Assembly: GCA_937920235.1 (NCBI GenBank)
Contig: CALGUK010000002.1
Location: 1 to 64,000, forward strand
Direction of reading: 5' to 3'
DNA: 64,000 nucleotides
Origin: an uncultured Clostridia bacterium
Lineage (GTDB): Bacteria > Bacillota > Clostridia > Oscillospirales > Acutalibacteraceae
Shown piece after piece: positions 60,616-64,000 of the stretch; the stretch's first letter is position 1; each line of letters begins with the position of its first letter. The position numbers were made by a program, and so were the translations under genes. Under the pieces are notes generated by a model. The model made no database searches and was not told where the DNA came from. It was given only the letters and a program-made list of their open reading frames with translations.

Positions 60616-61989
60616 ATGATAGTTCAACATTTAAAATTATCTGAAATAAACGGTTCTCTTGCCGTTATTGACGGAGTTAAAAATGCCTCATACGAGGAGA
60701 TGGCAACACTTCACCTCGAAGACGGAACAACGCGCACGGGCAGAGTCGTAAAAATTGAAGGTGAACGCGTAACGCTTCAGATTTTTGAAGGAACACGCGG
60801 AATTTCAATGAACAACACAAAAACGTCTCTTGCAGGAGAGGGAATGAAGCTTTCTCTCTCTCCCGAAATTCTCGGCAGAGTTTTTGACGGTCTCGGCAGA
60901 CCTGCAGACGGACTCGGAGAGGTTTTTGCCCTCGAAAGAAAAGATGTAAACGGTGCTCCCATAAATCCCGTTTCCCGTGAGTATCCCAGAAACTTTATTC
61001 AGACCGGAATTTCTTCGATTGATGCACTTGCAACGCTTATCCGCGGTCAGAAGCTTCCGATTTTTTCCGGTTCGGGTATGAAGCATAACGAGCTTGCGGT
61101 TCAGATTGTGCGTCAGTCAACCATTGCCGACAGCGATGATTTTGCCGTTGTTTTTGCGGCTATGGGTGTAAAAAACGACGTTGCGCAGTATTTCCGTTCC
61201 TCTTTCATTTCAGCCAATGTTATGAACAGGGTTGTTATGTTCCTGAACCTTGCAAACGACCCGATTATAGAGAGAATTATGACCCCAAAGTGTGCGCTTA
61301 CCGCCGCTGAATATCTCGCCTTTGAACTCGGAAAGCACGTTCTTGTTGTTATGACGGATATGACGGCTTATGCGGAAGCGGTACGAGAATACAGCTCGTC
61401 AAGAGGTGAAATCCCATCAAGAAAAGGCTTCCCGGGATACCTCTATTCCGACCTGGCGGCACTTTATGAGCGAGCAGGTATGATTGAGGGTAAAAAGGGC
61501 TCGGTTACACAGCTTCCCATCCTCACTATGCCAAATGACGACATCACACATCCGGTTCCCGATCTGACCGGTTACATCACGGAGGGACAGATTGTTCTCA
61601 GCCGTGAGCTTGGTTCTGCCGGAATTTATCCTCCGGTAAATGTTCTGCCGTCGCTTTCACGACTAATGAAGGACGGTATCGGTGATGGCTATACAAGAGC
61701 CGACCACCAGCCTCTCGCCAATCAGTTGCTTGCAACCTATGCTAAGGTTCAGGATGCCAAGGCTCTCGCCTCGGTTATAGGTGAAGATGAGCTGTCTCCG
61801 TCGGATAAAAAGCTGCTCGAATTCGGAAAAGCCTTTGAAAACAGATTTCTCAATCAGGCATTTACCGAGAACAGAACAATTGAACAGACTCTTGATCTCG
61901 GTTGGGAGCTTCTCTCAATTCTCCCGAGAAGCGAGCTTGACCGTGTTGACGATGCAATTCTTGATAAATTCTACAAACCGCAGAGCTGA
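60616..61989 (+). CDS. A/V-type ATPase regulatory subunit B
   Basis: 457 aa, without a P-loop, as expected of B subunits (GSGMKHNELAVQIVRQ at the corresponding place). MTDMTAYAEAVREYSSSRGEIPSRKGFPGYLYSDLA is split across 61350-61460 and is the family signature. ITEGQIVLSRELGSAGIYPP is also conserved. Twelve bases behind subunit A. Confidence 0.96.
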   Translation: MIVQHLKLSEINGSLAVIDGVKNASYEEMATLHLEDGTTRTGRVVKIEGERVTLQIFEGTRGISMNNTKTSLAGEGMKLSLSPEILGRVFDGLGRPADGLGEVFALERKDVNGAPINPVSREYPRNFIQTGISSIDALATLIRGQKLPIFSGSGMKHNELAVQIVRQSTIADSDDFAVVFAAMGVKNDVAQYFRSSFISANVMNRVVMFLNLANDPIIERIMTPKCALTAAEYLAFELGKHVLVVMTDMTAYAEAVREYSSSRGEIPSRKGFPGYLYSDLAALYERAGMIEGKKGSVTQLPILTMPNDDITHPVPDLTGYITEGQIVLSRELGSAGIYPPVNVLPSLSRLMKDGIGDGYTRADHQPLANQLLATYAKVQDAKALASVIGEDELSPSDKKLLEFGKAFENRFLNQAFTENRTIEQTLDLGWELLSILPRSELDRVDDAILDKFYKPQS

Positions 61990-62028
61990 AACCCCGTAAT
62001 TTTAAAAGCCACGGAAGGAGTGTGAACA

Positions 62029-62640
62029 ATGGCTGATATTTTTCCTACCAAAAGCAATCTTATGGCCACTCAGAAATCCCTTGAGCTTGCGTTACTGGGA
62101 TACGAGCTTATGGACAGAAAAAAGAATATTCTCGTCCGCGAAATGATGACGCTCGTTGACGACGCAAAAACAGTCCGCAAGGAGATAAACGAGTGTTATG
62201 AAGAAGCGTACAGATATCTGCGTCTTGCCAACACGACCTTAGGTGTATGCGGAAGTTTTTCGAGGACCGTTCCGATTGATGAAGGTCTTGAAATTGATTT
62301 TAAGAGCGTTATGGGTGTGGAAATTCCCATAATCTCAAACAATCCCACTCCCTCGGCGCCGTATTTCGGTCTTGCTTCCACCAACGGCTATCTTGATCGC
62401 GCATACATCTGCTTTAACAAAGCAAAGGAGAAAACGCTGAAGCTGGCAGAGATTGAATCGGGAGTTTACAGGCTTGCCGATGCAGTCAAGAAAACCCGTA
62501 AGCGTGCAAATGCGCTTAACAACATTATGATTCCGAGGTTCAGACAGACAATCAAATTCATCAGCGAATCCCTTGATGAAAAAGAGCGTGAGGATTTCAC
62601 AAGGCTCAAGGTTATCAAGGCGCGAAAAGAAAAAGAATAA
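62029..62640 (+). CDS. A/V-type ATPase central stalk subunit D
   Basis: 203 aa. The start FPTKSNLMATQKSLELALLGYELMDRKKNIL is the family hallmark (pattern P-T-K-x-x-L-x-x-L...L-L-x-x-KR/DRKKNIL), and the C-terminal coiled coil TRKRANALNNIMIPRF the second. It forms the rotor axle in the A3B3 hexamer. Last gene of the operon, followed by a strong terminator. Confidence 0.95.
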   Translation: MADIFPTKSNLMATQKSLELALLGYELMDRKKNILVREMMTLVDDAKTVRKEINECYEEAYRYLRLANTTLGVCGSFSRTVPIDEGLEIDFKSVMGVEIPIISNNPTPSAPYFGLASTNGYLDRAYICFNKAKEKTLKLAEIESGVYRLADAVKKTRKRANALNNIMIPRFRQTIKFISESLDEKEREDFTRLKVIKARKEKE

Positions 62641-62644
62641 AAAA

Positions 62645-62682
62645 AAATCCCCGGCACTTCAAGTTTCCGTCGGGGATTTTTT
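62645..62682. terminator. Bidirectional terminator between ATPase operon and nanA
   Basis: AAATCCCCG (62645-62653) / CGGGGATTT (62671-62679) with T run on the plus side and A run mirrored on the other. Confidence 0.88.
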
Positions 62683-62693
62683 ATGTCTGAATA

Positions 62694-63620
62694 TTATTTA
62701 ATCCAGGTATTTACGGCATTTTCAATAAGCTCAACTACCTTATCAACAATGACCTCGTCACCGTCCTGAAGATTGAGGAGCGGCTCTCTGACACCGCCGA
62801 GCTCAAGGCCTGCTCTCTTTTTGAGAGCCGCCTTTGCAGTAGCATACATATTGCCCTTGGTTGAGCACATTGTGTAAATTACTTCATTGATCTCATCCTG
62901 GAGCTTGCCTGCGTTTTCAAAATCGCCTGATCCGAGCATTTCGTTAAGCTTAACAAAAAGTTCCGGCATAACACCGTAAGTACCGCCGATACCACCGTCA
63001 GCACCGATAAGTCTGCCGCCTACAAACTGCTCATCGGGACCGTTAAACACAACGACTTCTCTGTTATTGAGCTTTGCCTGACGCTTGAACATCTGAATGT
63101 CCTGAATCGGCATTGATGAGTTCTTGACACCGATTACCTTGGGGTTTTTAAGCATCTCGTCGAAAAGTGACATTGTAAGCGCAACTCCTGCAAGCTGAGG
63201 AATGTTATAGATAACGTAATCCGTGTTGGGAGCAGCCGCTGAGATATCGTTCCAGTATTTTGCGATTGCCTTTTCAGGAAGTCTGAAGTAAATGGGCGGA
63301 ATTGTTGCGATTGCATCAACTCCCAAAGCTTCTGCGTGACGAGCAAGCTCACAGCTGTCCTTTGTATTGTTGCAGGCAACATGCGCGATAATTGTAAGTC
63401 TGCCGCGGTTTGCCTCCATAACAGCCTCAAGTGTCTTTTTTCTGTCCTCAACGCTGTGATAAATACATTCGCCTGATGAACCGCCTACATAAAGGCCCTT
63501 TACGCCCTTTTCAGCAAGGAAATTAACCAATGCTTTTGTACCCTCAACAGAAATATCACCGTTCTCATCATAGCAAGCATAAAACGCGGGGATTATACCC
63601 TTATATTTTTCAAGACTCAT
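62694..63620 (-). CDS. nanA: N-acetylneuraminate lyase (DapA/NanA superfamily)
   Basis: 308 aa TIM barrel. LYVGGSSGECIYHS is the carboxylate-binding loop, YVIYNIPQLAG holds the catalytic Tyr and KVIGVKNSS the Schiff-base Lys. The GGSSGE plus YNIPQLAG combination fits sialic acid lyase better than dihydrodipicolinate synthase (which has GTTGE and YNVPxRT). Cleaves Neu5Ac to ManNAc and pyruvate. Encoded 6 bp downstream of an N-acylglucosamine 2-epimerase gene, which uses ManNAc, so context agrees. Confidence 0.88.
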   Translation of the reverse strand: MSLEKYKGIIPAFYACYDENGDISVEGTKALVNFLAEKGVKGLYVGGSSGECIYHSVEDRKKTLEAVMEANRGRLTIIAHVACNNTKDSCELARHAEALGVDAIATIPPIYFRLPEKAIAKYWNDISAAAPNTDYVIYNIPQLAGVALTMSLFDEMLKNPKVIGVKNSSMPIQDIQMFKRQAKLNNREVVVFNGPDEQFVGGRLIGADGGIGGTYGVMPELFVKLNEMLGSGDFENAGKLQDEINEVIYTMCSTKGNMYATAKAALKKRAGLELGGVREPLLNLQDGDEVIVDKVVELIENAVNTWIK

Positions 63621-63626
63621 TTCAAA

Positions 63627-64000
63627 TCAACCTCTTTCCTCAATTTCTTCAAGCATCTTGTCAAGCATAATAAGGCATCTCGGCACGTGGAACGGTCCCT
63701 TGAAGGTTGAACCGATACAAGCGGGAAGTGTGGGATTACCGTCACGGCGAAGATATCCGTACCACTCACCGCAGGGTGCAGATGCAAACTTATCCTTTGC
63801 ATAGTCAAGAATCTGATTGAAAATATCAAAATATTTTTCATCTTTTGTATCTCTGTAAATCATAAGAGATGCAATAAGTGCTTCGTTATGAGGCCACCAC
63901 AGCTTCATATCGTGTTCATAGGCCTCGGGCGGATTGCCGAGACAGTCAAAGAAGTAAAGAATTCCGCCGAACTCCTTGTCCCAGCCTTTTGCAAATGCCA
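63627..64000 (-). CDS. N-acylglucosamine 2-epimerase family protein (C-terminal part; gene runs off the window)
   Basis: Open frame from the window edge to the stop at 63627, about 124 codons. The translated part contains WDKEFGGILYFFD, HDMKLWWPHNE (catalytic His of the AGE/RnBP family), GEWYGYLRRDG and GPFHVPR, the typical C-terminal landmarks of an (alpha/alpha)6 barrel epimerase. It interconverts ManNAc and GlcNAc (or ManNAc-6-P if it differs), feeding nagB. The start lies beyond position 64000. A Met at 63908 is internal, not the start. Confidence 0.87.
   Translation of the reverse strand, partial: AFAKGWDKEFGGILYFFDCLGNPPEAYEHDMKLWWPHNEALIASLMIYRDTKDEKYFDIFNQILDYAKDKFASAPCGEWYGYLRRDGNPTLPACIGSTFKGPFHVPRCLIMLDKMLEEIEERG

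Noticed and set aside
1..64000. CRISPR arrays, insertion sequences, prophage or integrase/attachment sites
   Set aside because: No regularly spaced repeats, transposase, integrase or phage structural genes are visible in any frame.

Overview
The window looks like a chromosomal segment of an anaerobic gut-type Firmicute. Clostridia (Oscillospiraceae/Ruminococcaceae-like) is my best guess, from an Rnf complex, an A/V-type ATPase, ThyX instead of ThyA, YtrA-type regulation, AGGAGG-type ribosome binding sites and many cytosolic glycosidases. This is inferred from gene content; no rRNA is present. I see no phage, insertion sequence or CRISPR array.

Layout. 0-2.5 kb: a leftward GH30-GH43 pair. 2.58 kb: tRNA-Gln(CTG) with a textbook promoter. 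2.7-4.8 kb: leftward cell-wall amidase and a tandem-domain ThyX, divergent from 5.0-12.6 kb, a long rightward housekeeping run (tmk, DUF2156, GNAT, DJ-1 family, 5-FTHF cyclo-ligase, mltG, U32 protein, YhhN family, trmB). 12.7-14.2 kb: a GPH/MFS sugar transporter. 14.2-14.96 kb: a gene-poor stretch holding an unannotated 36-codon ORF with its own promoter, followed by a potentially structured RNA. 15.0-21.9 kb: a complete leftward rnf operon (apbE, NusG-II protein, Gx/HepS-type protein, rnfC-D-G-E-A-B). 22.1-25.8 kb: an AT-richer module of a 1102-residue secreted multidomain protein and a divergent XRE regulator separated by three operator-like palindromes. 25.9-30.1 kb: Fe-dependent alcohol dehydrogenase, then a HemL-like class III aminotransferase and a tandem class II aldolase. 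30.1-33.5 kb: AraC regulator and GH3 glucosidase. 33.6-38.4 kb: RmuC, an orphan oligopeptide-binding lipoprotein, VanZ and DUF1015 proteins. 38.5-42.2 kb: a YtrA-type regulator/ABC transporter operon. 42.35-44.6 kb: a membrane-anchored GH51-like protein that appears to lack both catalytic glutamates. 44.8-50.0 kb: GH38 mannosidase, GPH transporter and a zinc-ribbon membrane protein. 50.1 kb: nagB. 50.9-53.9 kb: leftward GH13 alpha-glucosidase and MFS transporter. 54.1-62.6 kb: a nine-gene A/V-type ATPase operon. 62.7-64 kb: nanA and the end of an N-acylglucosamine 2-epimerase gene.

How it fits together. The organism appears to import oligosaccharides through GPH/MFS carriers and to hydrolyse them in the cytoplasm (GH43, GH30, GH3, GH38 and GH13 all lack signal peptides). 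It also appears to use sialic acid/amino sugars (nanA, epimerase, nagB). Rnf would build an ion gradient from reduced ferredoxin, and the A/V-ATPase would use or build the same gradient. The points I find least expected are the GH51-like pseudoenzyme, the 36-aa ORF/RNA locus, the XRE/giant secreted protein module, and two enzymes (ThyX, class II aldolase) made of tandem domains with degenerate motifs.
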